A stretch of 64,000 nt of DNA from DATFQE01 sp963733845 (GCA_963733845.1 CAVTEM010000011.1:1-64000), one strand, 5' to 3'; numbered from the stretch's first letter, positions 50,905 through 60,732 are shown. Program-made: numbers and translations. The notes: generated from the sequence alone by a model not told the origin.

Positions 50905-52163
50905 GGTCGAGACCCGGCCCTGGGAGGAGCAGATCGCGCTCGACGACGCGAGCTTCCGCGCGCAGCTCGCCTACCTACGCGAGCGCTCGGCGTTCTACCG
51001 CGAGCGGGTGGCAGGGTTCGACGGCGGCCTCACGGACGTCGCGCAGCTGCCGCTGACCGAGAAGGACGAGCTCCGCGCGACGCGCACGGACGAGAACCCC
51101 TTCGGCGCGCACCTGTGCGTGGAGCCGGGTGAGATCGTCCGCATCTACTCGACGAGCGGCACGACCGGGACGCCGAGCTACATCCCGCTGACTGCCGGCG
51201 ACCTGGAGAACTGGGTCGCCGGCTCGGCTCGAAGCTACGCGGCCTCGGGCGTCCGGGCCGGCCAGCGCATCGTCTCGACCTACAACGCGGGCCCGTTCGC
51301 GGCCGGTGCGGCACTCGCCGCCTTCGATCGCATCGGGCTGACGCACATCCCGGTCGGCACCGGCAACACCGAGCGGCTGCTCCGGACGATCGAGCAGCTT
51401 CGGCCCGAGGCCGCCGTGCTGACGCCGTCGTACGCGGCCTACCTGGCCGAGAACCACGACCTGCGCGACTCGAGCGTCGAGCGCGTGCTCGTGGCGGGCG
51501 AGCCGGGCGGCGGCGAACCGGGCTTCCGGGCTCAGCTCGAGCAGGGATGGGGGGCGAAGGTGACCGAGGCGATGGGGATCGGCGACATCGGCGTCTCGCT
51601 CTGGGGCGAGTGCGAGGAGCAGGACGGCATGCATCTGGGCGCGCGCGGCTTCGTCCACGCGGAGCTGGTCGACCCCGCGAGCGGCGAGCCGATCGCGCTG
51701 GACGACGGCGCCGCCGGCGAGCTCGTCCTGACCCACCTCCGCCACCGGGCCGCGCCGCTGCTCCGCTTCCGCACGCGCGACCACGTCGTGGTGCGGACGA
51801 GCGCCTGCGCGTGCGGGCGCACCGGCCCACGGATCCGCTGCGTCGGCCGCACGGACGACATGCTGATCGTCCGCGGCGTCAACGTCTTCCCGTCGGCGAT
51901 CCGCGAGGTCGTCGAGCGCGTTCGCGCCCGCGGTGAGCGGCAACATCCTCGTGCGGCCGCGGGCGCGCGGGGTGAAGCAGGAGCCGCCGCTGCCGGTCAG
52001 CGTCGAGCTCGGGCGGGACGGGGCGGCCGACGCGGACGCGATCCGCGACCGGCTGCGCGAGGTGCTCGTCGTGCAGACGCGCGTGGAGCTCGTGCCGTGG
52101 GGGAGCCTGCAGCGCAGCGAGTACAAGTCGAAGCTGGTGGAACGGCCGCCGGAGGCCGGCTGA
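50894..52163 (+). CDS. Phenylacetate-CoA ligase-like AMP-forming enzyme (frame break, unclear start)
   Basis: About 422 aa. YSTSGTTGTPSYIPL is the ATP P-loop, MGIGDIGVSLWGECEEQDG a family block and IRCVGRTDDMLIVRGVNVFP the PaaK hinge. The frame breaks near 51935 (one extra C) and continues VSGNILVRPRARGVKQEPPL to SLQRSEYKSKL, stop 52161-52163. No ATG, GTG or TTG opens the frame before the clearly coding PWEEQIALDDASFRAQLAYL; ACG 50894 or GTG 51008 are the candidates. Activates an aryl or other acid to CoA. It is coupled with the citrate synthase-like gene and the next gene (TGATG). Confidence 0.82.
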
Positions 52164-53056
52164 TGGACGAGAGCGGCGACTCCGGGGCCCGGCCGAGCTG
52201 GGTCGCGTCCGCGCGGGGTCGAGGCGAGGCCTTGCTGGCCCAGCTCGAGGGCTCGCGCGAGGAGCACACGTCGATCGAGGTCGGCTTCCGCTGGCTGCTG
52301 CGGGACAAGGAGATCGCCGGCGGCGTGCTCGGCGGCGGGCTGGCCTACCGCTTCTTCTTCTGGGTGTTGGCGCTCAGCCTCCTGACCTCGGCCGGGCTCG
52401 GCTTCGCCGCGAGCGCGGAGGCGGACGTCGACGACGCGTCCGCCGAGGCGGGCCTGAGCGACTCCGTGCAGAGCACGATCGCAACCGCGGCTGCGCAATC
52501 CGAGAGCGGGCGCTGGTGGCTCCTCGTGCTCGGAGTCGTCTTCACGCTCTGGTTCAGCCTCGGTCTCGTCCGTGCCCTGCGCCTCGTCCACAGCGCCGCC
52601 TGGCGGATCGCCCCGCAGCCGCTCTCGCACGCTCCTCAGTCGATCGCCGTCATCGTCTCGGCGCCCTTCGCGTTCGCCCTTACGAGCGCGCTGGCTGGAT
52701 GGGTGCGCGCCGACATCGGGTTCCTTCCGGGGCTTGCCGCGACTCTGGCGACGTGCGTGATCTACGGGCTGTTCTGGCTCTGGGCGTCCGCGCATTTGCC
52801 CGCGCCGGATGTCCCCTGGCTGGCCTTCGTGCCGGGCGCTGTCCTCTTCGCCGTCGGCCTGGAGGCTCTCCACGTGCTGACGGTCTACTACCTGGCCGAT
52901 CAGCTTGCCGACCAGTCCGAGCTCTACGGCGCCCTCGGGCTCGCCGCCTCGCTGCTCTTCTTCCTCTTCCTGATCGGACGAGGGGTCGTCTGGAGCGCCG
53001 AGCTGAACGCGGTCATCTGGGAGCGGCGCACCGAACGCGAAGCGGCCCGCGGCTAG
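52163..53056 (+). CDS. YihY/BrkB-family membrane protein
   Basis: 297 aa with about six helices. The start (WLLRDKEIAGGVLGGGLAYR) matches 'D-x-x-x-x-A-a-a-LAyr' at the entry to helix 1. PHSAAWRIAP-type loops and helix 5-6 segments such as GLAASLLFFLFLIGRGVVWS, followed by AELNAVIWERR, match the family's final 'G-a-e-l-n-a-v' motif. Function of YihY/BrkB proteins is not established. ATG overlaps the ligase stop. Confidence 0.85.
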   Translation: MDESGDSGARPSWVASARGRGEALLAQLEGSREEHTSIEVGFRWLLRDKEIAGGVLGGGLAYRFFFWVLALSLLTSAGLGFAASAEADVDDASAEAGLSDSVQSTIATAAAQSESGRWWLLVLGVVFTLWFSLGLVRALRLVHSAAWRIAPQPLSHAPQSIAVIVSAPFAFALTSALAGWVRADIGFLPGLAATLATCVIYGLFWLWASAHLPAPDVPWLAFVPGAVLFAVGLEALHVLTVYYLADQLADQSELYGALGLAASLLFFLFLIGRGVVWSAELNAVIWERRTEREAARG

Positions 53057-54931
53057 CCGAACGCCGCCTCCGCCGCCGCCTCCTCCGCCCCGCCGCCGCC
53101 CGAGAAGCCGCCTCCGCCGCCGCCCGACCCCGACGAGGGCGGCGCCAGCGCGGAGCCGAAGCCCGAGGACAGGTCGCCGATCGACATCGAGGTCGCCCCG
53201 GAGCCGAGGTCGCCGCCGGGCGAGATCCAGTAGATCGAGCTGGCCTGCGCGAGCTGCTCGGGCATGTGCAGGTGCGCGGCCTGCAGCACTCGCTCGGCGA
53301 TGCCGAAGGCGATCCCGTACACGAGGTAGCGCTCCCACAGCGCGAGCGACGCGGGCGGCGCCTCGCCGAGCCGCGGGAAGTCGGTCAGATAGCGGCGGAA
53401 CGCCTCCCAGCGCTCGGCCTCGGTCTCGGCCTCGCGCGAGCGGCGGCGCCAGAGCTTCCGCTGGGTCAGCGCCCCGATCAGCATGGCCGCGTTGAGGAAC
53501 GCGCAGACGGCCAGGGCGAGCAGGACGGCGTCGCTCCAGCGCGGGTAGACCGAGCGCCAGCCGTCGATCGCGAGGTAGGCGAGCACCACGCCGACTCCCG
53601 CGAAGACGAGCACGCCGACGCCGAGCGGGAGCGCGCCCATGGACGCGAACCAGCGCCGCTTGCTCACCTCCGCGCCCACGCTCGCCTTGAACGCCGTGAA
53701 GCGCTTCGACATCGACTCACGTTCCTCCTCGATCTGCTCGCGGAAGCGCGAGAGCCGCTCGGAGCCGCCGTCCAGCACAGCGTCGACGACGTCGGCCACG
53801 TCGCGCTCCCACGTCGTCAGCGGCAGGCTCTCGTCGCCCTTGCTGAGCTCGAGGTCGTTGACGAGCTCCTTGCGCAGGCCGCCCCAGGTGGAGCGCTCCG
53901 TCGTCGTCGCGGCCGAGCGGTAGACGCCGCGCCTGATCAGGTCGAAGAGCGTCGCGGTGAACTCGAACGAACCGGCGCCGCCGCCCTGCGCGAGCAGCAC
54001 GGGCACGAGCGCCGGCTCCGTCTCGGTCGGCGGCTCCTGCTCGTACTCACGGTCGTAGCCGGTGTCGACCTCGCGGCCGAAGAGCCAGAAGACGAGCCCG
54101 CCGACCGCGAAGGCGGGCAGCGTCCCGAGCGCGAGCAAGAGCAGCGCCGTGCTCCAGGGATGGCGGATCGCGTCCTGGATCCGCTCGTGGTCGCGCTCGT
54201 ACGCCTCGGCGTCCGCCTGCTCCTCGTCGGCGATCGCGGCCAGTCCGTCGCCGCTCGGCGACCCGCATCCCGGCGGTCGAGGTGAACGCACCGCGCGGGT
54301 ACAGCGCCCGCAGCTCCACGAACTGCCCTGCGGGAACGGCGACCGCGCGGAGCCGAGCGCTGTTTCCGGCCAGCGTGACGTCGCCGCGCACCCAGACGGG
54401 GTGGCCCCAGGCGCGCACGACCTCTCCGGGGCCGGTCGTCGTGGCCGTGAGCCGGCCGAGCGGCTGCTCCCACTCGTCCCCCCAGACCTTCAGGTTGACG
54501 TCGACGACGTCGTCGTATGCGACGGCGAGCCCGCTGAGCCGGTAGCGAACCGTGAACGTCCGCGTCTCGTCGGCCGCCTGGAAGCGCCAGACGATGCGCA
54601 CGTCGCTGCCGCGTCGCTCGGTGCCGAAGGTGCCCGGCGGGCCGCCCGGCTCGAGCTCGGTGGGTGCTCCCGGCGCGTACGTGCGCCCGTTCTCCAGGAC
54701 GGCGATGCCGTCGATCGCCTCGCCGTCGCGCAGGGGGATGTCGCGAAACCCGAAGGTGTAGGCGCCCGAGAAGGCGACGGTGATGTGCTCCTCGACCTGG
54801 ACGGCACCCTGCGCACCGACCTGGACGCGAACGTCGCTCTCGACGAGCTCGTACGAGCGGGCGTGCGAGACCCCCGCGAGCGCGAGCGCCGCGAGCAGGC
54901 CGACGGTGACCGCCGCAAGCCGCCTCCTCAC
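53053..54931 (-). CDS. DUF2207 membrane protein (frame break)
   Basis: About 625 aa. Signal peptide (AAVTVGLLAALALAGVSHA), DUF2207 extracytoplasmic domain (VQVEEHITVAFSGAYTFGFR, RDIPLRDG), then helices LLLLALGTLPAFAVGGLVFW and later ones (VLVFAGVGVVLAYLAI). The C-terminus is Gly-rich (GGGGGGFSGGGG). The frame breaks near 54268: one extra base between MRVAE and GDGLAAIADEEQADAEAY. DUF2207 proteins usually accompany LemA, as here (6 bp). Role unknown; a membrane stress or turnover function has been suggested for such pairs. Confidence 0.83.
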
Positions 54932-54937
54932 GCCGCG

Positions 54938-55512
54938 TCAGCCGGCGGGAGCGCCCGGCGTGAAGGTGACCTGGGGAGGCTCGCGCTGCGCATCGTCGTC
55001 GACGTCGAAGAACTCGCGCTTGTCGAAGCCGAAGAAGCCGGCGAAGAAGACACCCGGAACCGTCTGGATCGAGTTGTTGAAGGTGAGCACGGTGTCGTTG
55101 TAGACCTGGCGCGAGACGGCGATCCGGTTCTCCGTCTCCGCGAGCTCCTCCTGGAGCTGGCGGAAGTTCTCGTCGGCCTGCAGCTCCGGGTACGCCTCGG
55201 CGACGGCGAACAGGCGACCGAGCGCCTGGCCGAGGATGCCCTCGGCCTGGGCGGCGTCCCCCGGCGTCTGCGCCTGCTGCGCCGCGGCCCGGGCCTCGGT
55301 GACGTTCTGGAAGGTCTCGCGCTCGTGCGAGGCGTAGCCCTTGACCGTCTCGACGAGGTTCGGGATCAGGTCCCAGCGCCGCTTCAGCTGAACCTCGATC
55401 TGCGCCCAGGCGTTGTCGACGCGGTTCCGCAGCCGGACGAACCGGTTGTAGAGCAGCGCCAGCGCGATCGCGAGCAGCGCGAGCACACGAGCGTCACGAT
55501 CGCCACGGTCAC
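54938..55512 (-). CDS. lemA: LemA-family protein
   Basis: About 191 aa. After an N-terminal helix (LALLAIALALLYNRF), VRLRNRVDNAWAQIEVQLKR, then RRWDLIPNLVETVKGYASHE is the LemA signature, and FNNSIQTVPGVFFAGFFGF the conserved C-terminus. The natural N-terminus (VTVAIVTLV, from GTG 55512) is in another frame than the rest; one base seems to be missing near 55485. If not, GTG 55486 is the start. Encoded upstream of DUF2207. Confidence 0.85.
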
Positions 55513-55584
55513 GGGGCGACTCTACTTCGTGAGGCGGCCGCATACACTGGCCCGGTTCTGGCCGGCGACGCCCTTCTCACGACG

Positions 55585-56587
55585 GTGGTGGGCAGCTACC
55601 CACAGCCGGACTGGCTGATCGACCGGGAGCGCCTCGGCGACCGGCTGCCGCCCCGCGTGCGCGCCCGTGAGCTCTGGCGGGTGTCGGAGCGGCTGCTCGA
55701 GGAGGCCCAGGACGACGCGACGAGGCTCGCGGTCTCCGACATGGAGCGCGCCGGGGTCGACGTGATCACGGACGGCGAGATGCGCCGGGAGAGCTACTCC
55801 AACCGCTTCGCGACCGCTCTCGACGGGGTCGACCTGGACGAGCCGGGAGTCGCGCTCGACCGCACCGGCCACCCGAACCCGGTGCCGAGGGTGGTCGGCC
55901 CGATCCGCCGCCGCGAGCCGGTGGAGGTGCGCGACGTCGAGTTCCTGCGGTCGCTCACCGATCGCCGCATCAAGATCACCGTTCCGGGGCCGTTCACGAT
56001 GACGCAGCAGGCCCAGAACGACCACTACCCCGACGAGCGGAGCCTGGCGCTCGCCTACGCCGAGGCCGTCAACGAGGAGCTACGCGACCTGAAGGCGGCC
56101 GGCGCCGACGTCGTCCAGATCGACGAGCCGTACCTGCAGGCCCGGCCCGAGCCGGCGCGGGAGTACGCGATCGAGGCGATCGACCGCGCGCTCGACGGCA
56201 TCGAGGGCGACACGGTCCTGCACACGTGCTTCGGCTACGCCCACATCGTCCACGACCGGCCCGACGGCTACCCGTTCCTGGGCGAGCTCGCCGACTGCGC
56301 CGCGACGCACCTGTCGCTCGAGGCCGCGCAGCCGAACCTGAACGCCGAGGTCCTGCGGGACGTCGCCGGCAAGACGATCGTCCTGGGCGTCCTCGACCTC
56401 GGCGCGGAGGAGGTCGAGACGCCGGAGGTCGTCGCCGGCCGAATCCGGAAGGCGCTTGCTGTCGTACCGCGGGAGAGGCTCGTGATCGGGCCCGATTGCG
56501 GGATGAAGTACCTCCCGCGCGAGCGCGCGTTCCGGAAGCTGCAGGCCATGGTTGCCGGGGCGCGGCTCGTCGGAGAGGATTCCGTAA
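55585..56587 (+). CDS. MetE C-terminal-type (cobalamin-independent) alkyltransferase
   Basis: About 334 aa, a single MetE-like catalytic domain without the N-terminal half of methionine synthase. VGSYPQPDWL is the family start, KITVPGPFTMTQQAQNDHYP a core loop, and DVVQIDEPYLQ plus VLHTCFGYAH give the H-x-C zinc site, completed by CGMKYLPR. Such single-domain proteins include alkyl-CoM/epoxide transferases; the acceptor here is unknown. The frame lacks a stop; removing one G near 56572 gives TAA 56585-56587. The start GTG 55585 is close to the family N-terminus. GST gene follows. Confidence 0.8.
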
Positions 56588-56614
56588 CTCGAAGCTACGG
56601 ACGGAGGTTGGGTC

Positions 56615-57313
56615 ATGACGATGAAGCTGAACATGCTGCCGCCCAGCGTGAACAACATGTCGGTCCGGGTGTTCGTGCGGGCGGCCGGGCTCCCGTACGA
56701 GGAGGAGAACGTCTGGGGGCAGACCAAGTCGGACGAATACCTGGCCAAGTTCCCGACCGGGCTGACGCCCTCGATCGAGACGCCCGAGCTCCCGAAGGGC
56801 GGGCTCTCGGAGAGCTGTGCCGTGATGATGTACCTCGGCAACCGCGAGGGGCTCGAGGACCTCTACCCGAGCGACCTCGGCCAGCGCGCGATGGTCGACG
56901 CCGCCAACTCCTTCACGATCAGCATGCTCTACCCGCTCGTCGCGCGGGCGACCTACCCGCGTCTGGGCTTCGCCGGCTACCCGGGCGAGGTCTCCACGTC
57001 CGACGCGTCCGAGGAGGCGAAGGAGGCGGCCCGGAAGGCGGCGGAGGACGACCTCCCGCGCCACCTGGACGTCTACCCGCAGTTCTTCCTCAACGAGGCC
57101 GGCTTCATCGGGGGCGACAGCCCGACGATCGCGGACATCCGCCTCGCCTGCACGCTGGAGTTCCTGGCGGTCGCGGACACGCCGCTGCCCGACTGGGCGC
57201 AGGACTACATGCAGCGCGTGGAGTCGGCGCTCGGGGACGCGTACACGGAGCCCGCAGGCGACGTGCGCGGCTACATCGCGCAGGTGACGGGGCAGGCGGC
57301 GGCGACTACGTGA
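56615..57313 (+). CDS. Glutathione S-transferase-fold protein
   Basis: 232 aa. N-terminal thioredoxin-like half (MSVRVFVRAAGLPYEEENVW, FPTGLTPSIETPELPKGGLS, SESCAVMMYL with the family 'E-S-x-A-I-x-x-Y-L' motif), then a helical C-terminal half (SPTIADIRLACTLEFLAVAD contains the 'tiADi' folding motif). The thiol ligand may be glutathione or another low-molecular-weight thiol, since actinobacteria mostly lack glutathione. GGAGG lies 8 bases before ATG. Together with the MetE-like gene it could handle electrophiles; this is inference. Confidence 0.85.
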   Translation: MTMKLNMLPPSVNNMSVRVFVRAAGLPYEEENVWGQTKSDEYLAKFPTGLTPSIETPELPKGGLSESCAVMMYLGNREGLEDLYPSDLGQRAMVDAANSFTISMLYPLVARATYPRLGFAGYPGEVSTSDASEEAKEAARKAAEDDLPRHLDVYPQFFLNEAGFIGGDSPTIADIRLACTLEFLAVADTPLPDWAQDYMQRVESALGDAYTEPAGDVRGYIAQVTGQAAATT

Positions 57314-58073
57314 GCCGGTAGCCGCGGACGTAGTCGACGACGAACTCCTTCGGGTAGTCCTCCGCTCTCCGCACGGTGGACCCGTCGGGGAACTCGTAGA
57401 TCCCCAGCATGAACTGCAGTGGATAGTCCGGCGCCTGCCCGACCGTCTTCGCGAGCTCGCCGTCGACGAAGTGGTCGACCCGTCCCGGTCGCCACTCGGC
57501 TGCGTAGACATGAAACTCGCGCGCGTCGATCGGCAACGGCACCTGCGTGAAGTCGTCGACGATGCCCGGGTCGCCGAAGGGATGGACGCCCATGCCCACC
57601 GCTGCCCGGCCGGCGCGGACGTCGCGGCCGAAGATCTCGCAGACCAAGATCTCGGCCGAACGCTCGGGCTCGTCGCCGTAGCCGATCATCCAGAGCGAGA
57701 CCATGGCGGTGGGATCGTCGATCGCCTTCGCGCGCACCTCGAAGCGCCCGTACTGCGGCGTGTAGAGCCGCACGTTGTCCTGGGCCTCGGTGACGATCGC
57801 CTTCTCGTCGAAGCGATGCTGGCCGACGGTGCTGCCGACGGGGCCGGCGAACAGGCCCGTCTGCAGCGACGACACCCTCATGTCGCCGTCGAGCTCGGTG
57901 TTCCACGGCTCCTGGTCGGCTGTGATCGCCAGGCGCAGGCACCCGCCGTCGAGTGAATAGCGCGCCGTGGACCGCGCGCGGTTGCTCCAGTGCGGGAGGT
58001 ACCACGGGAGCCAGCGCTCGCGGTGGAGCGCTGCGCCGTCGAACGTGTCCTCGAACTCGAGCTCGAAAGGCAT
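57306..58073 (-). CDS. GH16-like concanavalin-fold protein
   Basis: 255 aa of the glycoside hydrolase 16 / LamG-type fold: FELEFEDTFDGAALHRERWL is the family start, YGRFEVRAKA the strand before the catalytic face and HVYAAEWRPGRVDHFVDGEL the typical 'y-x-x-eW-x-p-g-x-i-x-w-f-v-D-G'. The active-site motif E-x-D-x-x-E reads EILVCE: both Glu are present but the Asp is Leu. Hydrolysis of a glucan is thus uncertain. No signal peptide at the chosen ATG (58073); an upstream start lacks one too. Confidence 0.8.
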   Translation of the reverse strand: MPFELEFEDTFDGAALHRERWLPWYLPHWSNRARSTARYSLDGGCLRLAITADQEPWNTELDGDMRVSSLQTGLFAGPVGSTVGQHRFDEKAIVTEAQDNVRLYTPQYGRFEVRAKAIDDPTAMVSLWMIGYGDEPERSAEILVCEIFGRDVRAGRAAVGMGVHPFGDPGIVDDFTQVPLPIDAREFHVYAAEWRPGRVDHFVDGELAKTVGQAPDYPLQFMLGIYEFPDGSTVRRAEDYPKEFVVDYVRGYRLT

Positions 58074-58090
58074 CCGCGTCGAGCTGTCGC

Positions 58091-58408
58091 CTATTCCTCG
58101 ACCGCGTCCTCGGCCTGCTCGGCGAGCTCCGGGATGTCGCCCTCCTTGAAGAGGATCTTCTTGAGCGCGATTTGCCACTTCTCCTTGCGGCGCGAGAGGA
58201 ACTCGAGATCCATGGCGAAATGGAGGAACTCCTCGCGCTGCGCCTGCTCCATGATCCGGCGCGCTTCGTCGTTCTTCTCGACGGCCATGCGCTGCTCGTA
58301 CCAGCCGATCGCCTCCGCCTCCTCCTGGAGCGAGGTGATCATGCGCGCGAACGTCCGGCCGTCGTCACCGAGCTCCTCGGGCGGCTCGTGGTACTGGTCG
58401 GTCGGCAT
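58091..58408 (-). CDS. Encapsulated-ferritin-like (EncFtn) protein
   Basis: 105 aa. YHEPPEELGDDGRTFARMIT and SLQEEAEAIGWYEQR match EncFtn, a two-helix ferroxidase that forms decamers; REEFLHFAMDLEFLSRR holds the E-x-x-H iron ligands. EncFtn oxidises Fe(II) and normally delivers iron inside an encapsulin shell. Here no encapsulin gene is in the window, and the C-terminal tail (EGDIPELAEQAEDAVEE) has no shell-targeting peptide. Start at ATG 58408; downstream gene is GH16-like. Confidence 0.8.
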   Translation of the reverse strand: MPTDQYHEPPEELGDDGRTFARMITSLQEEAEAIGWYEQRMAVEKNDEARRIMEQAQREEFLHFAMDLEFLSRRKEKWQIALKKILFKEGDIPELAEQAEDAVEE

Positions 58409-58461
58409 GACCGGGAAGTGCTCGCTGCGGCCGTGGTCTAAACGCTGCAAGGATCCGTGCC

Positions 58462-59758
58462 GTGAGCGCGACCACCGCCGGCGCCGTCGAGCTGCTCGAG
58501 CGCGCGCGCCGAGAGTTCGCCGACCGGAACCCGGAGAGCGGCCGGCTGCACGCCGAGGCGTCGAAGGTGCTGCCCGGAGGGCACACCCGCACCGTGCTCG
58601 CCCACGAGCCCTTCGCACTCACGTTCGTCCGCGGTGAGGGGGCAGTGCTCACCGACGCGGACGGGCACGAGTACGTCGACCTCCTCGGCGACTACACCGC
58701 CGGTCTCCTCGGTCACAGCGACCGCCGCGTGCTGGACGCCGCACACCTGGCCATGGCGGAGCTCGCGAGCGTCGGCGGCCTGCACGCCCACGAGGCCGAG
58801 CTCGCGCGCCTGATGTGCGAGCGCTTCGGGCTCGACCGCGTGCGTTTCACCAACTCGGGCACCGAGGCCAACCTGATGGCGATCACCACGGCGACGCAGG
58901 CGACGGGACGATCGAAGCTGCTGGCGTTCGAGGGCGGCTACCACGGGGGCGTGCTCGCGTTCGGGGGCGGTGCCGCCGCCTCGAACGCCCCGTACGACTT
59001 CGTCGTCGCCCCCTACAACGACCTCGCAGGCGCCACGGCCCTGATCGACGACGGGCTCGCCGCCGTCCTGGTCGAGCCGATGCTCGGTGCGGGCGGCTGC
59101 GTCGTGGCCGACCCGGACTTCCTCGTCGGCGTGTTCGACGCCGCGCGGAGCGTCGGAGCGGTCTGCATCGCCGACGAGGTGATGACCTCCCGCCACGGTC
59201 GCTCCGGGCTGGCGTCGCTCCTGGGCGCGACGGCGGACCTCACGACCTACGGGAAGTACATCGGCGGCGGCTTCTCGTTCGGCGCCTTCGGCGGCAAGGC
59301 CGAGCTGCTCGACCGGTTCGACACGCGCCGTCCGGACCACATCGCCCACGCGGGCACGTTCAACAACAACCGCGCCACCATGGCAGCCGGGTGCGTCGTG
59401 CTCGGCGACGTCTTCACGGCGGACGTGGCCGAGGCGCACACGGCACGCGGCGAGGCGTTCCGCGGCGAGCTGGCCGCCGTCCTGGGCCGCTCGCCGTTGC
59501 CGGTCAGCGTCTCCGGCTACGGCTCGAGCATGACGATCCACGCGCTCGCCGTGCCGCCGACCGACGGGGCCGAGGCGGCGCGGCGCGACGCCGTCCTGCA
59601 AGAGCTGATCTTCCTCGGCCTGTACGAGCGCGGGGTCTACGCGGCGCCGCGCGGGATGATCAACCTCAGCCTGCCGCTCACCGACGACCAGCTCGCCGCG
59701 GCTCTCGCTGCGCTCGACGACGCGCTCGCCGGAGCTGGCGGGCATGCTCGAGCCCTAG
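58462..59758 (+). CDS. Class III aminotransferase (glutamate-1-semialdehyde-type), 3' frame break
   Basis: About 432 aa PLP enzyme. ASKVLPGGHTRT is the GSA-type N-terminus, RFTNSGTEANLMAITTATQA the phosphate-binding region, VCIADEVMTSR the Asp that pairs with PLP nitrogen and TTYGKYIGGGFSFGAFGG the Schiff-base Lys. The open frame continues to 59850 through a terminator hairpin, which is unlikely. Dropping one G near 59731 gives ELAGMLEP and TAG 59756-59758. Reaction is amino transfer or mutase; substrate unknown. Divergent from EncFtn. Confidence 0.84.
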
Positions 59759-59833
59759 GCGAACCCGCGGAGGCCCGCAGACTCATCGCACGACTGGGCC
59801 GGGGCGGAAGACGATCGGCGAGTAGGAGAAAAA

Positions 59834-59861
59834 CGAGGGCCCCGCCGTAGCGGGGCCCTCG
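59834..59861 (-). terminator. Rho-independent terminator of the PPG-repeat gene
   Basis: An 11-bp perfect stem (CGAGGGCCCCG / CGGGGCCCTCG, 6-base loop), followed on the minus strand by a run of T. It starts three bases after the stop of the gene at 59865 and so ends that transcript. It may also stop readers from the aminotransferase side. Confidence 0.9.
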
Positions 59862-59864
59862 CGC

Positions 59865-60560
59865 CTACTTGTCCTTGCCCTGGCCGGGCGGTGTGCCGCC
59901 CTGTCCTGGCGGCGTGCTGTTGCCCGGTGGGCTGCCGCTCTGCCCCGGCGGAGTGCCGCCGTGGCCGGGCGGGGTGCCGCCGTGCGGCGGGCTCGCCTGA
60001 TGGCCCGGTGGACCGCCGCTGGAGCTGGGCGGGCTGGCAACCTCGGCGGGAGCGCTGCCGTCCTGCCCGGGCGGCGTGGTCGCGCGGGCGGGCGGTGTGC
60101 GGAGTGTGCCACCGCCGTGGCCCGGCGCGGTGCCTGCGCGTCCGGGCGCCGTACCGCTGCGGCCCGGTGAGCTGGTGCTCCGCTCGACCCGCGCTGCTTT
60201 CGCGGCGTGCGCCGTGACGGCGTGACCCCTTCTTCGCGCGCTCGTCGCTCTTCCCGCGCGACGATTCGTCTTCGCGGCCTTCTGCTCGGCCGGCGCAGTG
60301 GACGGGCACGGCCCGATGGTGTCGCCGTGCCGCAGATGGGCAGGAAGCGCCCGCTGCGAGACGTTGATCGTCACGAAGGGATGCCGCTTCGAATGGGTGT
60401 GGTGGCAGAGCGTCACCTTCCCGGGCGGGTACTGCTTGGCGGCCGCGAGCGTGCCCGAAGGCGAGACCGCCGTCCCGACCGATGCGAGCGTACCCACGCC
60501 GAGCGCGCCGAGTCCGAGCGCCACGGCGGTGCGTCTCCACCCCCAGCTCGATCGTTTCAT
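59865..60560 (-). CDS. Secreted Pro/Gly-rich repeat protein
   Basis: 231 aa. Signal peptide (TAVALGLGALGVGTLASVGT), then a small conserved part KVTLCHHTHSKRHPFVTINV, SQRALPAHLRHGDTIGPC with two Cys, found in various secreted actinobacterial proteins. A basic linker and a long tail of PPG(Q/H)-type repeats (GGTPPGHGGTPPGQSGSPPG and more) follow. No enzyme motif. A wall-associated or matrix protein is a fair guess from the low-complexity tail. Ends at a strong terminator. Confidence 0.75.
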   Translation of the reverse strand: MKRSSWGWRRTAVALGLGALGVGTLASVGTAVSPSGTLAAAKQYPPGKVTLCHHTHSKRHPFVTINVSQRALPAHLRHGDTIGPCPSTAPAEQKAAKTNRRAGRATSARRRGHAVTAHAAKAARVERSTSSPGRSGTAPGRAGTAPGHGGGTLRTPPARATTPPGQDGSAPAEVASPPSSSGGPPGHQASPPHGGTPPGHGGTPPGQSGSPPGNSTPPGQGGTPPGQGKDK

Positions 60561-60686
60561 GTCCCTCGACTCCTTCCTCGGTGGCCGCCTGGGCGGCTGT
60601 GGATTTCGGGGTCGGGGGGGCCGTTACCTCTGCCGTTACCCGTGCGCCGGAAAACGAATCACGCCAGTCGTCAGCCGCAGGAGTCA

Positions 60687-60719
60687 GCGAGGGAGGCCGG
60701 AGCAGCCGGCCTCCCTCGC
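60687..60719. terminator. Strong hairpin, probable terminator
   Basis: A 14-bp perfect stem (GCGAGGGAGGCCGG / CCGGCCTCCCTCGC) with a 5-base loop and no T run, between the PPG-repeat gene and the end of the hydrolase gene at 60733. Stem without U-tract is common for actinobacterial terminators. Confidence 0.65.
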
Positions 60720-60732
60720 AGTCCGGTGAGCG

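Noticed and set aside
57306..58408. An encapsulin gene next to EncFtn.
   Set aside because: The adjacent gene is clearly a GH16-like fold; no HK97-type shell protein in the window.
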